This document shows positions 32,101 to 38,039 of a DNA stretch of 64,000 nucleotides, one piece after another. Location: contig CM060314.1 in NCBI GenBank assembly GCA_030674185.1, forward strand, positions 19,344,587 through 19,408,586, written 5' to 3'. Origin of the DNA: Monoplex corrugatus (taxonomy: Eukaryota; Mollusca; Gastropoda; Littorinimorpha; Ranellidae). The position numbers and the translations under genes were made by a program. Each line of letters begins with the position of its first letter. The first letter of the stretch is position 1. The notes beneath the pieces were generated by a model. That model was given only the letters and a program-made list of their open reading frames with translations. It was not told where the DNA came from and searched no databases.

Positions 32101-33102
32101 CATACTGATTGTAATTGCTTAATCATGGAATCACACTGAATGAGAGACCACTCCAGCTGCAAATACACACCCTTCCATTTCCCCACCCTATCCACCAGCT
32201 GTCTGCAAGCAGCTGTTGGCTAGAGTGAAGGGCTGAAATGGTAGAGTTTCTGCTTTCCTATCATGACTGATATTAGTGATAATGCAGGATGCAGGTGGAC
32301 AGGAGGAGGGAGTCAAATCACACTTTCTGCATCTATTAATTCACAACTGTCTCCGATAAATCACTTTCTGGGTCACAATTTCTGTCTGTTAAATCTCAAC
32401 TTTCTTTGTCTGTTAGGTCAAGACTTTCTGTCTGTTAAATCTCAACTTTCTTTGTCTGTTAGTCAAGACTTTCTGTCTGTTAAATCTCAACTTTCTTGTC
32501 TGTTAGGTCAAGACTTTCTGTCTGTTAAATCTCAACTTTCTTTGTCTGTTAGGTCAAGACTTTCTGTCTGTTAAATCTCAACTTTCTTTGTCTGTTAGTC
32601 AAGACTTTCTGTCTGTTAAATCTCAAACTTTCTTTGTCTGTTAGGTCAAGACTTTCTGTCTGTTAAATCTCAACTTTCTTTGTCTGTTAGGTCAAGACTT
32701 TCTGTCTGTTAAATCTCAACTTTCTTTGTCTGTTAGGTCAAGACTTTCTGTCTGTTAAATCTCAACTTTCTTTGTCTGTTAGGTCAAGACTTTCTGTCTG
32801 TTAAGTCACAACTTTCTTCGTCTGTGAATTTATAACTTTCCATGTCTGTTCTGTCACAAGTGTTTGTGTGTCTGTAGCATTAGGTCATAACTCTGTCTCA
32901 GTGTCTGAAAAGGCATAACATTTTGTGCCTGAAGTCTCAATTTCTGCATCACAACTTTCTGCATCTGTTAAGGGACGAACCTCATCACTTTCTGATTGGT
33001 CCACATTGCCATTGTTGTCGTCATCAATGAGGCGATGGAGCTGTCCGATGGCTTCATATCCCAGCTTGTCCTTGGTGCATTCTGTATCTTCGTCCACACA
33101 CT
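1742..33102 (-). CDS. STIM: STIM (stromal interaction molecule), 11 exons, 5' end missing
   Basis: ER-membrane calcium sensor that, on store depletion, oligomerises and opens Orai channels at ER-plasma membrane junctions. Hand-spliced exons, 5' to 3' of the transcript: 33102-32981, 31210-31096, 29319-29208, 24635-24523, 22677-22503, 20733-20664, 19864-19643, 17566-17466, 15726-15587, 12622-12551, 1917-1742. All have GT-AG borders and all phases join in frame, giving about 470 residues. Domain order matches metazoan STIM: cysteine pair, EF-hand (loop DDDNNGNVDQSE), hidden EF-hand, SAM, TM, CC1, SOAR/CAD. No signal-peptide exon was recognised; the first exon here needs one upstream base from an exon above 33102. 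CC1 is shorter than in vertebrates, and the C-terminus lacks a lysine-rich tail and an S/TxIP EB1 motif. Exons total about 1.4 kb in 31 kb of repeat-rich introns. Confidence 0.95.
2255..2800 (+). repeat. Interspersed repeat family R1, copy A
   Basis: About 540 bp starting TGTTATTTTTGTTTGAAGCC and ending near cagaaggtggggatac, ctgaaagagccccc. Matches 3153-3690 (same strand) and 60890-61425 (opposite strand). No ORF; in the last STIM intron. A small extra piece of the same 3' end lies at 2905-2965. Confidence 0.8.
2980..3150 (-). repeat. SINE family S2 copy (minus, partial)
   Basis: Contains actgataccaccagaatgac and gggcagtgaacaggccag, sitting between R1 copies A and B. Confidence 0.65.
3153..3690 (+). 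repeat. Interspersed repeat family R1, copy B
   Basis: Same order of landmarks as copy A (agcccagccgactgtgcaga, cataaggacatgccc-like block, cagaatttccagaaggtggg) with indels. The G10 tract at 3681-3690 follows its 3' end. Confidence 0.8.
3905..5100. repeat. A-rich and simple-sequence intron tract
   Basis: A-rich low complexity to about 4110, mixed CA/CT microsatellite at 4112-4190, then A-rich sequence with AAAACAAA runs. No coding signal. Confidence 0.7.
5105..5220 (-). repeat. SINE family S1 fragment (minus)
   Basis: Shares gttccattctggattgagac with the S1 copies at 9147, 20815 and 27154; only the 3' third of the element. Confidence 0.65.
5221..5395. repeat. AT/AC microsatellites
   Basis: Alternating TA tracts at 5225-5270 and 5366-5386 with ACACAT and CACACA tracts between them. 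Confidence 0.9.
5455..5605. repeat. Double inverted repeat, Penelope-like remnant suspected
   Basis: Two arms: ATGATCCTTGGGAGTATAAG (5457) returns inverted at about 5540-5560, and GTTTCGCGCCCAGGCCCTTT (5480) returns inverted at about 5571-5595. The motif ttgacaaagggcc..ggctcgaaac resembles the short hairpin motif seen at Penelope-like element ends. No reverse transcriptase is nearby. Confidence 0.5.
5610..6285. other. Intron, nothing recognised
   Basis: No conserved exon or repeat recognised apart from a CAAA-rich tract at 6225-6262. The ORF at 5635-6006 has no recognisable features. Confidence 0.4.
6290..6590 (+). repeat. SINE family S2 copy (plus)
   Basis: Begins agggctgggtagtacttcta, contains a weak B-box region and ggtggtgtcagcttaatgtt, then tttcaagaccttgccagtgc and ctcaagcaattctaccagat-like 3' part, ending ccctcttgaa. 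Same layout as 40532 and 59373. Confidence 0.75.
7065..7242. repeat. Tandem duplication of about 87 bp
   Basis: cagatacactctatg..attggcaatc followed by ttgaaatctccctctctcat and ctcatttaaatccaaa occurs twice, at 7065-7150 and 7151-7242. Confidence 0.85.
7682..7847. mobile_element. TTAA foldback MITE, copy 1
   Basis: Flanked by TTAA on both sides, with diverged termini of the CCCTTTGACTCC family and a short inner palindrome. 166 bp. See the copies at 8571, 8889, 26569, 34991, 47263 and 61905. Confidence 0.75.
8125..8430 (-). repeat. SINE family S2 copy (minus)
   Basis: Contains gacaccaccaaactgattga, gcgtacaggccagcttttat and a B-box-like region in reverse. Ends near 8400. Confidence 0.65.
8571..8763. 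mobile_element. TTAA foldback MITE, copy 2
   Basis: 193 bp from TTAACCCTTTGACTCC to GGAGTCAAAGGGTTAA. The inner palindrome centres on cttcctgcagaag; the right arm carries gctttgctag and atggttgaca. Perfect terminal 16 bp inverted repeats including TTAA. Confidence 0.88.
8889..9081. mobile_element. TTAA foldback MITE, copy 3
   Basis: 193 bp. The inner palindrome is close to perfect around cttcctgcaggaagctggtg, with both inner TTAA sites (aatttaaccc and gggttaagtt) intact. Only 126 bp from copy 2. Confidence 0.88.
9147..9527 (-). repeat. SINE family S1, near full length (minus)
   Basis: tRNA-derived SINE read on the minus strand: A-box-like tggtgtagtggttagtgcac at the 9527 end, then a B-box-like gattcaaat region. 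The body is shared with 41334 and 53429, and the 3' end is gccaccttaacggcca in reverse. Confidence 0.85.
9530..11040. other. Intron with little recognisable content
   Basis: A diverged MITE remnant lies at 9800-9872 (tcactccctcaccctaccca). The 124-residue minus ORF at 9876-10250 and the 10478-10693 ORF show no recognisable features or good exon borders. Confidence 0.4.
11150..11600 (-). repeat. Interspersed repeat family E, copy 1
   Basis: Shares ccattctaactatctccctt, gtacttttcaaggttat..gaccttgaagaagc and acagtgaaaacag with 33340-33730 and 59935-60415. Noncoding; orientation chosen arbitrarily. Confidence 0.65.
11765..12062. repeat. Poly-C and GA-rich low complexity
   Basis: C17 run followed by A8 near 11770-11800, and a GA/GGGA purine tract at 11978-12057. 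Confidence 0.9.
12350..12490 (-). repeat. SINE family S2 fragment (minus)
   Basis: aacattaaagacgggcagta and agcaggccagttgttaagtt match the family; ends just before the exon at 12551. Confidence 0.6.
12551..12622 (-). CDS. STIM: STIM exon: post-SOAR acidic linker
   Basis: 72 nt with acceptor tgtacag, which lies directly next to a CA microsatellite, and donor gtatga. It encodes AGGSRVMTASSSVEETEEEI then RPA, aligning with the human acidic segment MTDDVDDMDEEIVSP that follows SOAR (CMD/inactivation region). Phases on both sides fit. Confidence 0.85.
12624..12720. repeat. CA microsatellite abutting a splice acceptor
   Basis: Minus-strand GT tract ending in gtacag at the acceptor of the STIM exon 12622-12551. 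The CA repeat therefore replaces the usual polypyrimidine tract. Confidence 0.85.
12960..14997. repeat. 45 bp minisatellite of about 45 copies
   Basis: Unit built on CATTGGGGACATCACTGTCA then TTATCTAAATAATATC and ATACTGCGT. The left part (to about 13850) is mainly GCGT units with CTAAATAAT. The right part has CTCCTTC/CTCTGTC units, GGGGATATC and the palindromic variant ATTATCTAGATAAT, with shorter and longer units. It lies in the STIM intron between 12622 and 15587. Because 45 is a multiple of 3, a 383-residue ORF stays open by chance. Confidence 0.95.
15587..15726 (-). CDS. STIM: STIM exon: end of SOAR/CAD
   Basis: 140 nt with acceptor ggcacag and donor gtgagt. Protein LALEEVKQDLQERLQRWHTI then ERLCGFPIISNPGLPTL, closely matching human [20 protein letters not shown] and EILCGFQIVNNPGIHSL. 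Ends LYGSKD plus one base. Confidence 0.95.
15735..16060. repeat. About 86 bp tandem repeat
   Basis: Units containing ccaacatgatcacattgtgt, acattaagccaaaagacaac and cactgtgccattctgtgcca occur about 3 times. Begins only some 10 bp upstream of the STIM exon acceptor at 15726. Confidence 0.9.
16330..16430. repeat. Short dispersed repeat F, copy 1
   Basis: gagaactcaagctgttggga and ccacattccagtatactgtt match 21420-21500. Identity unknown. Confidence 0.5.
16826..17115. repeat. GT microsatellite cluster
   Basis: Pure GT for about 90 bp at 16976-17067, followed by three gtgtgtgagcatctaggtgt-like units to 17115. Confidence 0.95.
17466..17566 (-). CDS. STIM: STIM exon: SOAR basic segment
   Basis: 101 nt with acceptor gttctcag and donor gtaagt. 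It reads CDKIKRRNRALFGSLRMAHS then NSLDEIDQRILNA. The basic KIKRR segment that engages the Orai C-terminus is kept. The residue aligned with human STIM1 F394 is Leu, as in vertebrate STIM2. Ends with AA, completed to Lys by the next exon. Confidence 0.95.
17570..19040. other. STIM intron with few recognisable repeats
   Basis: CA and ACC simple repeats at 17671-17702 and a partial SINE family D copy at 18450-18700. Nothing else recognised. Confidence 0.4.
18450..18700 (+). repeat. SINE-like family D, copy 1
   Basis: cttgggttcaatcccaccta resembles a tRNA B box; the following tctcccaggtcaacatgtgt matches 37790-37810. Confidence 0.6.
19070..19615 (-). mobile_element. LINE fragment, RT C-terminal end (RTE-like)
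   Basis: Minus-strand translation in pieces: GQAKTAF, then FYSCEAWTVSTQSQSKIEAA, then ATLIGHVVRKGELEHLVTTG and APGRPREKIL, ending in a TGATGATAATGATGATG tail. This is the C-terminal part of non-LTR reverse transcriptases of the type at 35195-37150. 5'-truncated. Lies beside the STIM CAD exon. Confidence 0.85.
19643..19864 (-). CDS. STIM: STIM exon: end of CC1 and SOAR/CAD helix 1
   Basis: 222 nt, exactly 74 codons, with acceptor attctacag and donor gtcagt. It includes HIREELAATLLALQQAETQL (end of CC1) and WLQLTHELEQLHYN, matching human WLQLTHEVEVQYYN, the core of the Orai-activating SOAR domain. The exon ends QFQAAKES; the A equivalent to human A376 is kept, while human L373 is F here. A LINE fragment lies immediately downstream in the intron. 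Confidence 0.95.
19958..20180. repeat. GA then GT microsatellites
   Basis: GA tract about 19963-20020, GT-rich 20021-20175. In the intron where a missing CC1 exon would have to lie. Confidence 0.95.
20537..20652. repeat. CA-rich microsatellite
   Basis: CACA tracts with ATA/CGCA interruptions, ending 12 bp from the donor of the exon at 20664. Confidence 0.9.
20664..20733 (-). CDS. STIM: STIM exon: short CC1 segment
   Basis: 70 nt with acceptor gatgcag and donor gtaaga. One base completes Lys, then 23 codons starting LEDAEKKQKSAVQQ and ending TSNFQNGN at phase 0. Both phases fit the neighbouring exons. The second half is polar and lacks heptads where vertebrate CC1 continues as LEKKLRDEINLAKQEA. 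Coordinates are firm, but an unseen extra exon between this and 19864 cannot be excluded. Confidence 0.82.
20815..20935 (-). repeat. SINE family S1 fragment (minus)
   Basis: aaaccattctggactgagac and tcataacacatctggcatca match the S1 body. Confidence 0.65.
21420..21505. repeat. Short dispersed repeat F, copy 2
   Basis: caaactcaagctgttgggtg and cacattccaccatgttgttg match 16330-16430. Confidence 0.5.
22010..22225 (-). repeat. SINE family S2 copy (minus)
   Basis: cagctgacaccaccagaatg, gcagtgaacagtccagtttc and gggatcgaactcaagacatc (B box in reverse). Confidence 0.7.
22503..22677 (-). CDS. STIM: STIM exon: transmembrane segment and start of CC1
   Basis: 175 nt with acceptor ttgtgcag and donor gtaaga. 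It begins RHNYFKDL (human RHNHLKDF) and runs into a single hydrophobic span around LALMASLIFALGGCLFGWF. A cytosolic basic stretch and the first CC1 helix follow (SKAQVSKMMVNLDALQKAED). The GGC motif in the TM segment is shared with human STIM1. Confidence 0.95.
22690..24060. other. STIM intron, no features recognised
   Basis: Moderately complex AT-rich sequence. The 192-residue minus ORF at 23780-24358 overlaps a SINE S1 copy and has no recognisable domain. Confidence 0.4.
24070..24365 (-). repeat. SINE family S1 copy (minus, diverged)
   Basis: ttatggagttccatttccca, gatgaaactcgactatgtgg and cagtctgcccaataaaccca align with 9147-9527. Confidence 0.75.
24523..24635 (-). CDS. STIM: STIM exon: SAM domain, second half
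   Basis: 113 nt with acceptor tgcacag and donor gtgagt. It reads LASSNTF, then GIKNPVHKQKLTLKAMDTVL and FGPPP, matching human [20 protein letters not shown]. The second luminal glycosylation sequon of human STIM1 (N171) is not kept, since the tripeptide here is NTF. Confidence 0.95.
24640..25500. other. STIM intron, no features recognised
   Basis: No repeat shared within the window. The ORF at 25130-25381 has no recognisable domain. Confidence 0.4.
25503..26572 (-). mobile_element. piggyBac-like transposon, internally deleted
   Basis: Bounded by TTAACTCACTCGGTACG at 25503 and its exact reverse complement CGTACCGAGTGAGTTAA ending at 26572: a 17 bp terminal inverted repeat including the TTAA target typical of piggyBac. 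The right end carries two direct copies of GCTATAGCGTTCCGTCGTAC (26501, 26541). Its only coding content is the transposase N-terminal piece described separately. At 1,070 bp it has no room for a catalytic domain, so it is nonautonomous. Confidence 0.88.
25995..26304 (-). pseudogene. piggyBac transposase N-terminal fragment
   Basis: Start ATG at 26304 (MASQVSTSFRTK), then after a one-base frameshift RLQRFTAAKVIEVLQ, DIEEYAEDNGE and an acidic, Ser-rich stretch ending HFMNA and stop. The pattern RF-TA-x-x-V followed by acidic residues is the usual N-terminus of piggyBac transposases and PGBD proteins. The catalytic DDD region is absent. The stretch gtgagt after ATGGCGTCGCAG could also be a splice donor rather than part of a frameshifted ORF. 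Confidence 0.65.
26569..26750. mobile_element. TTAA foldback MITE, copy 4, sharing a TTAA
   Basis: 182 bp. Its left TTAA (26569-26572) is also the right TTAA of the piggyBac-like element. The inner palindrome ccctttccactaggaagctg is shortened. Confidence 0.82.
27154..27575 (-). repeat. SINE family S1, near full length (minus)
   Basis: ccactttagtggccacacag at the 3' end, gttccattctggattaagac in the body, and gctaaccactgaaccacagt (A box in reverse) at 27550. Confidence 0.82.
27921..28757 (-). mobile_element. LINE fragment with 20 bp target-site duplication
   Basis: 5'-truncated non-LTR retrotransposon, minus strand. It begins at an eroded YADD box (here STDDTVLLADN), then NDIKIRIGMAKQKMIQLNNW, IWPFRIYGCKAWTLRKTDCK and RKKGRPPVSYIENI. 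Flanked by ATGTTGTATTTGTAAYTTGA at 27901-27920 and 28758-28777, a 20 bp direct repeat with one mismatch. Confidence 0.85.
28936..28990. repeat. Poly-G tract
   Basis: G runs up to about 20 with few interruptions; potential G-quadruplex on the plus strand, C-rich on the transcribed RNA. Confidence 0.9.
29208..29319 (-). CDS. STIM: STIM exon: SAM domain, first half
   Basis: 112 nt with acceptor gtttcag and donor gtaatt. Protein begins [20 protein letters not shown], close to human [20 protein letters not shown]. The NWT glycosylation sequon equivalent to human N131 is kept. The exon ends NGPFLP plus AG, completed to Arg by the next exon. A very long polypyrimidine tract (minus strand) begins about 25 nt upstream of the acceptor. 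Confidence 0.95.
29345..29600. repeat. Polypurine tract, polypyrimidine on STIM strand
   Basis: About 255 bp almost purely A/G (GAA, GAAG and AAG units, with a few AGC and AAC) on plus. On the STIM-coding strand this is a polypyrimidine block just upstream of the SAM exon acceptor at 29319. Confidence 0.9.
29820..30290. repeat. About 53 bp minisatellite
   Basis: About 8-9 units with gtgaatatttgctgctcatt, tgtatttgtattgtgtgg and tcatccaataaag; one unit contains a run of about 20 G at 29910-29929. Confidence 0.92.
30300..31090. other. STIM intron, nothing recognised
   Basis: AT-rich sequence without repeats recognised or coding signal; the 104-residue ORF at 30364 has no recognisable features. 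Confidence 0.4.
31096..31210 (-). CDS. STIM: STIM exon: hidden EF-hand
   Basis: 115 nt with acceptor gtgcag and donor gtaaca. It starts FLRDELQYTD and contains DKLISVDDLWRAWKFSK, matching the human segment around DKLISVEDLWKAWKSSE. This is the non-calcium-binding EF-hand that packs against the SAM domain. Ends one base into a codon (phase 1), completed as Val by the next exon. Confidence 0.95.
31325..31400 (-). repeat. Penelope-like end motif
   Basis: Minus strand: cttgacaaaggccagttggc then cgaaaatttgcgcctg, a GGCC-AGTT-GGCC hairpin between TTGACAAA and GAAA, as at 5480-5605. No RT alongside. Confidence 0.45.
31400..32350. other. STIM intron with diverged MITE pieces
   Basis: Half MITE at 31797-31830 (ttaatcctttcactctttca) and a diverged copy at 32168-32320 (ccaccctatccaccagctgt, gatgcaggtggacaggagga). 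Otherwise nothing recognised. Confidence 0.5.
32380..32820. repeat. 46 bp minisatellite
   Basis: About 9 units of TTCTGTCTGTTAAATCTCAA, CTTTCTTTGTCTGTTAGGTC, AAGACT with 1-2 bp length variants. Degenerate units continue to about 32960, adjoining the STIM EF-hand exon donor at 32981. Confidence 0.95.
32981..33102 (-). CDS. STIM: STIM exon: luminal cysteine pair and canonical EF-hand
   Basis: Acceptor tttcag before 33102 and donor gttcgt after 32981. It is 122 nt: two bases finish a codon begun upstream, then 40 codons. The protein starts CVDEDTEC, keeping the C-x6-C pair equivalent to human STIM1 C49/C56. The EF loop DDDNNGNVDQSE has D at positions 1, 3 and 9, N at 5 and 7, and E at 12, so calcium binding should be retained. 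The exon ends SESDE at phase 0, where human has ESDE followed by FLR. The donor is non-canonical after GT. Confidence 0.95.
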
Positions 33103-33129
33103 CTGAAACAAACATGGGCACAGTTGAGA

Positions 33130-33320
33130 ATGTAGACTGATCACTGATTTATCTATATAATAATATTTCATGAACTATAATGTAGACTGATCACTGATTT
33201 ATCTATTATATATAATAATATTTCATGAACTATCATAGGAATATAAAAACAGTGGTGAAGCCATTTAAATAATATCACATGAACTATCATAGGAATATAA
33301 AAACAAGATGGTGAAGCCAT
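33130..33320. repeat. Short local duplications
   Basis: tgtagactgatcactgattt occurs at about 33131 and 33181, and gaactatcataggaatataa at about 33226 and 33283. Confidence 0.85.
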
Positions 33321-33339
33321 ATAAATAATATTTTTCATA

Positions 33340-33730
33340 CAAAAACTACTGCAGAAAATCCAAATTTTGTACTTCTCAAGGTTATCATGATCTTGATGAA
33401 GCTTTAATTCAATTAAGACTTGCCACGCATTAAGGACAATAGCAGACTGTCACAACAGAGAAAACAGGTTTTAAACATTGTCAAAAGCTCCCGAGAAAGT
33501 GCTGTTCTCAAATCATCTTCACAAAGTGCTGATTTCAAGCACAATTTTGGTCTGTGTGACTTGACCCTGACATTTTTTTTTCTTGAAACCTAGTCCTTCA
33601 ACTTTAATCTGGTACTATTCTTCAATGTTCTGCACCTTTGACTCAATATTGATAAAGATCCATCCAGAAACAGCTGAGAAAATCTTGACACATTCTGATA
33701 ACACACACCCTGGATAATACATAAAATAAT
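33340..33730 (-). repeat. Interspersed repeat family E, copy 2
   Basis: acttctcaaggttatcatga and aaagatccatccagaaacag match 11150-11600 and 59935-60415. Confidence 0.65.
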
Positions 33731-34870
33731 CTGTCTTTATTTTGAAAAGGGAGATTAAACAGTCATCTTCATCTTAGGTTCCTTTTGGGGGGGGGGGGGG
33801 CAGGGGGGGGGCGGGAAGGGGTGTGTGTGTAATTTTCTCTGACTCATCCTGATGCTTAGTTATTCAGGCAGAGGACGATGTCCAGATGACATCAAACATC
33901 TCCCGAAAAGAAACTGAAAATGATTCAATGTGAGTGCCCTTAATTGATCAAACATGTAAAATCTTTAACACAATGACTTGTGAGTATCGTTGACTGACTG
34001 GACACATCAAACATATATCAAACAGTTAATACAAATATTGCTGAGAATATCCTCAGCTTATCAAATATGTCCAACAAATCAATGGCATGTGACAAAGCTT
34101 TTGAGTATTCTTTACCTGATGAAACTGTCAACAGGATATGTATATATATATATATACAATGATTATTTTGAGCATCCTTAACTGATAAAATATGTCAAGC
34201 AATCAACACTAGTAAAGGATCCAAGGATTCACAATATATGATGTATGTATATTGATACAGGTGATGAGTAAAAAAAAAAAAAAAAAAGAAAAGAAAAAAA
34301 AAAGAAAAAACAAAAGAAGAAGAAGAAGACTTTTAACAAGTGAAAATGCCAGGCAAATAATGGGCCAGAAATTTGAAAATGAACATGCATGCTAGCAAAC
34401 ACAAGCATGTAACCTTCTGTTTATATTATAATGACTCTGCCAGATGAGAAACAACAAAAACCCAGACACAGCCAAACAAACAAATAAACAGAAACAACAA
34501 CAACAAAACCCCGAGGTCCCAACTCTGCCATGGCACAAAGCCAACCAGCTCAGACAAGAAAACATGAAAAGCCTATTCCAGTCACTGCCTATCAGCTAGA
34601 GTATCGCATCCCTGATGCCATCCATATGCCTCTGTCAATTAATGTGGCTAATGAGGCAGACAGTCTATCTTTAACAGTGCTAAGCTCTGTGTAAGATATG
34701 AGATATGTATATACTGGTGTACACAATGATGAAAAATAATAATAAAAAAAGTTCATTTGTTGTTGGCACTCCACTGAGCTCTGCAATGATCACTGAATGT
34801 GTACCAAAATGTGAAGATACAATATGTATTATTTACATTTAGTAAACATATCTCACTGAACTTTCCCACA
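33730..34870. other. Low-complexity tracts, no gene seen
   Basis: Poly-G at 33787-33815, A-rich tract 34269-34330, remainder AT-rich. A STIM signal-peptide exon was looked for here and not found. Confidence 0.4.
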
Positions 34871-34871
34871 G

Positions 34872-34990
34872 CAGACCACAGGCTGGTTGGCCCTTTTGTT
34901 AGAGCCATGGTCTCAAAATCTCATGTCCTGAGTTTAATCCCATCCCAAAACATAAACATAAAAATTGGCTTGTTTGGTGTGATGCCCATC
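34872..34990 (+). repeat. SINE family S2, 5' part
   Basis: ggctggttggcccttttgtt, agagccatggtctcaaaatc and gagtttaatcccatcccaaa (B-box region). Cut by the MITE at 34991. Confidence 0.75.
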
Positions 34991-35166
34991 TTAACCCTTT
35001 GACTCCCGCACCCCATCCACTAACTGCAAAAACTTAACCCTTTGACTCTCACCCTTTCCACCAGCTTCCTGCAGGGTGAGATAATCAAAGGGTTAAGTTT
35101 TTGTTTTACTAACATGGTTGACAATGCAGGATGCTGGTGGATAGGGTACGGGAGTCAAAGGGTTAA
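34991..35166. mobile_element. TTAA foldback MITE, copy 5
   Basis: 176 bp from TTAACCCTTTGACTCC to GGAGTCAAAGGGTTAA with intact 16 bp termini. Carries both arm types: actgcaaaaacttaaccc on the left, atggttgacaatgcaggatg on the right. Confidence 0.9.
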
Positions 35167-35194
35167 TGCTTCAATCTTTGTGGTGATGTCGGTG

Positions 35195-37150
35195 TTTCAT
35201 ACTCATCATCATATGCCTTCCAGCATGATGCTGGTACTCCATACAAATCGATGCTGTTACTCCATACAAATCTATCTTTTGTCGCTGCAAGCATATATCT
35301 CCTTCCCTAATTATCCCCACCCATCTTTGCAAGACTGTCCAGTATTTTCTCCCAAGGTCTACAGAAAGTTTTCCTGTTGTAACTAGGTGCTCAAAATATT
35401 CTCTTGTCTCATAAAATATCCTATAAATATTGCTCATCTTTTCCTAATCTTCTTCATTGTTAATTTTGCATTTGCTATTTCAAGACTGTCTCATTTGTTT
35501 TCTTTGCTGTCCCTGGAACTCTAAACATTATTCTTAGAAATTTATCACATTTCAGCTGCCTCAATCTTCTTCTGACTTTGCTTGTTGATTGTCCAGGCTT
35601 CCAGTCTGTACAACAGCATTAGTTCTATATAACACTTAAGAACTCTTTTCATTTTCGTGAGAGCTGTTTTAGCTTGGCCAGTTCTGCTGGGTAATTCTAA
35701 TGTGCATCTACTATCTGATGAGATGAAAGTTTTCAGATAGTTGAACTGATCAACTTGTCTCAATGTTGTGCCATTTGCTGTTATTTTGCATGCGGGATTT
35801 AAAATTTTTTTTTTTTTATTAAATTCATTTTTTACTGATTACCATTACTTCAGTCTCCTTACTATTCAGCTCTAGCTCTTTATTTCTGCTTTCTATTTCT
35901 ATCATATTCACAGGATTTTGTTGGTCTTGTTCATACTCTGCAATAAAAATGTGTCATCTGCATAACAAAGACTGTTTATCATTTTCCTCCAGCTTCTATC
36001 TCAGGGCATTCATCTATATGTAGGTTTCTCATGATGATTTCGCTGAAAAGTGAAAACAAATCTGATGACAAAACACATCCCTGTTTCACCCCTCTTCTGA
36101 TATTTTGAAAAGTACTTACATCAATTTCTACTCTCATTGCTGCTGTTTGTTTCCAATACATAGTCCTTATCATTCTTAGATCTTTTCCATCAATATTGAG
36201 CTTTTCCAGTTGGTTGATCAAATCTTTGTGCCTTACCCAATCAAAAGCCTTGGTATAATCAACAAAACGTTGACATAAATCCTTATTCAACTCAAGTGAT
36301 CTTTGTATGTGAGTTCTTAGGATATGTATGGCATTAACACTACAGTTCCCTTCCCTTCTGTTCCTCTGGTATTTCTGGTCTGATTCCATTCCTTGTCCTC
36401 ATTATGCTTATTCTTAACAGAATTTTTGGCACATGACTCTTCAAGTAGATTGTACGATGGACTTCACATTCTAAAGCCCTTGCTTTCTTTGGAAGTGCAA
36501 TAAGAATTGACTTTGACATGTATCTTTAGGGATTTTTCCGGTGTCATGAATTTCATTTAGGAGGAGTTACTTTTTCAATACCAAATAAGTCTAGATCCTC
36601 AACCATTTCTATAGTAATGTCTGTTCCTGGAGCTTCATCTTGTTTCATATTTTTTGTTGCTGCTCTAACTTCATCTTTCATTATTGGTGGTCTTTCAAAT
36701 TTCTTTCTAATGATGTGTTCCTCCTCTCGCCAAAAAGGTCTTTGGTGTACTCTCCTCAACTACCTAATACGTCTTTTTCCGTAACAGTCAAACTATCTTT
36801 TGATTTTAAACAACCAGCTGATGTGCATGTCTTTTTCCTGTGAGCAGTTTCTTCACTATTTCTGCACATAAACTCAAGTCTGTTTTGTACTGGTCTTCTG
36901 TTTCTTTGCACTTTGTTTCTAGCCAAGCTTCCTTAGCTTCAGATTAATTTTTATTGTACTTATTCCTGACTTCCTTTGAGAATCTATAGTTTTAGTATTC
37001 TTTCTCTTTTCCTTCCTAGTACCTACGCTCATCCATCAGGTTTCGAATTTCTTTCATCATCCAATTCTGCTTTGCCTTTCTTTCAACCCTCAGGATTTGT
37101 TTACAAGCTTCAATTGTTGAATTTTTCAAATTTGCCCATATTTCATACTC
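35195..37150 (-). mobile_element. 5'-truncated LINE with RT domain (RTE-like)
   Basis: Minus strand, broken by frameshifts. In order: pre-RT linker (KNSTIEACKQILRVERKAKQ), RT start (KDEVRAATKNMKQDEAPGTD), palm (FVDYTKAFDWVRHKDLINQL, then RGVKQGCVLSSDLFSLFSEI), the YADD box (LCYADDTFLL near 35940-35970), then QFNYLKTFISSDSR and QSQKKIEAAEM, and a degraded C-terminus (FEHLVTTGKL). Same family as 19070-19615 and the 166 bp piece at 46248. Not functional. Confidence 0.9.
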
Positions 37151-37329
37151 ATAGATCTCATTCCCCTCCCCATTTCAAGACCATGCCAGAGTGCAGGGGT
37201 TTTGTACAGGCTGAAGGAGTCTGTCAGATAATTGCCCTCAGACTTGGGTGGAATGCAAATATAGAATTGTCCCAACTACAGTGAATCCCCTCTGAATAAA
37301 CCCTAACTCTCATGACACAAAGACTGAAA

Positions 37330-37468
37330 GAGGTGTTGTGTGTGTGTGTGTGTGTGTATGTGTGGGAGGGGAAGGGGCGGGGACAGCTGGGAGAAAATAA
37401 AATTGATAAAGCATGGACACTGGGAAGTTTTCGTTGTTGTTGGTAGTTTTGTGTCTGTTTCTTTGGAT

Positions 37469-37500
<32 letters not shown>

Positions 37501-37644
37501 GGTAGTTGTGTGAAAGCATGGAAATGATTTCCTGATTCTACCATTACAAAAGGCACAGGAAATGACGGATCATACTTGAATTTTCAGTCTGACAAGAGGA
37601 AAACAAATACAACATGGAAACCATTCCCTGATTCTGCAAATCAT

Positions 37645-37687
<43 letters not shown>

Positions 37688-37690
37688 ACA
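37330..37690. repeat. GT, poly-G and CA simple repeats
   Basis: GT at 37336-37365, T9 then about 20 G at 37471-37500, CA at 37649-37684. Confidence 0.95.
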
Positions 37691-38030
37691 GTAGTCACAT
37701 AGGTAAATGTCAGACTTCAAATCGGAAGGATTCAAGTTGAATCTGCCTGGTTATTTCCCCATGGTAGATAAAAGGTGGAAAATTTACGCTTCTCCCAGGT
37801 CAACATGTGTGTAGACTAGCCTGGGCCTAAACATCCTCCATACATGTGTATCACTGTATACATGCACATGTACTAAGTCAAATACTGAAACAGGCATGTT
37901 ACAACTCCTATAACTTTTGTCAGCGTCCAGTGGCTTATGAAACATGAAACCATCCCCCATATGTACACCTACTGAAGATACAGACAGTGCAACAAAAAAG
38001 TGCAATATAGTCAATTTGTTCTAACAGCTC
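37690..38030 (+). repeat. SINE-like family D, copy 2
   Basis: cggaaggattcaagttgaat (B-box-like), then tctcccaggtcaacatgtgt shared with 18450-18700. Confidence 0.6.
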
Positions 38031-38039
38031 AACTGCTCT

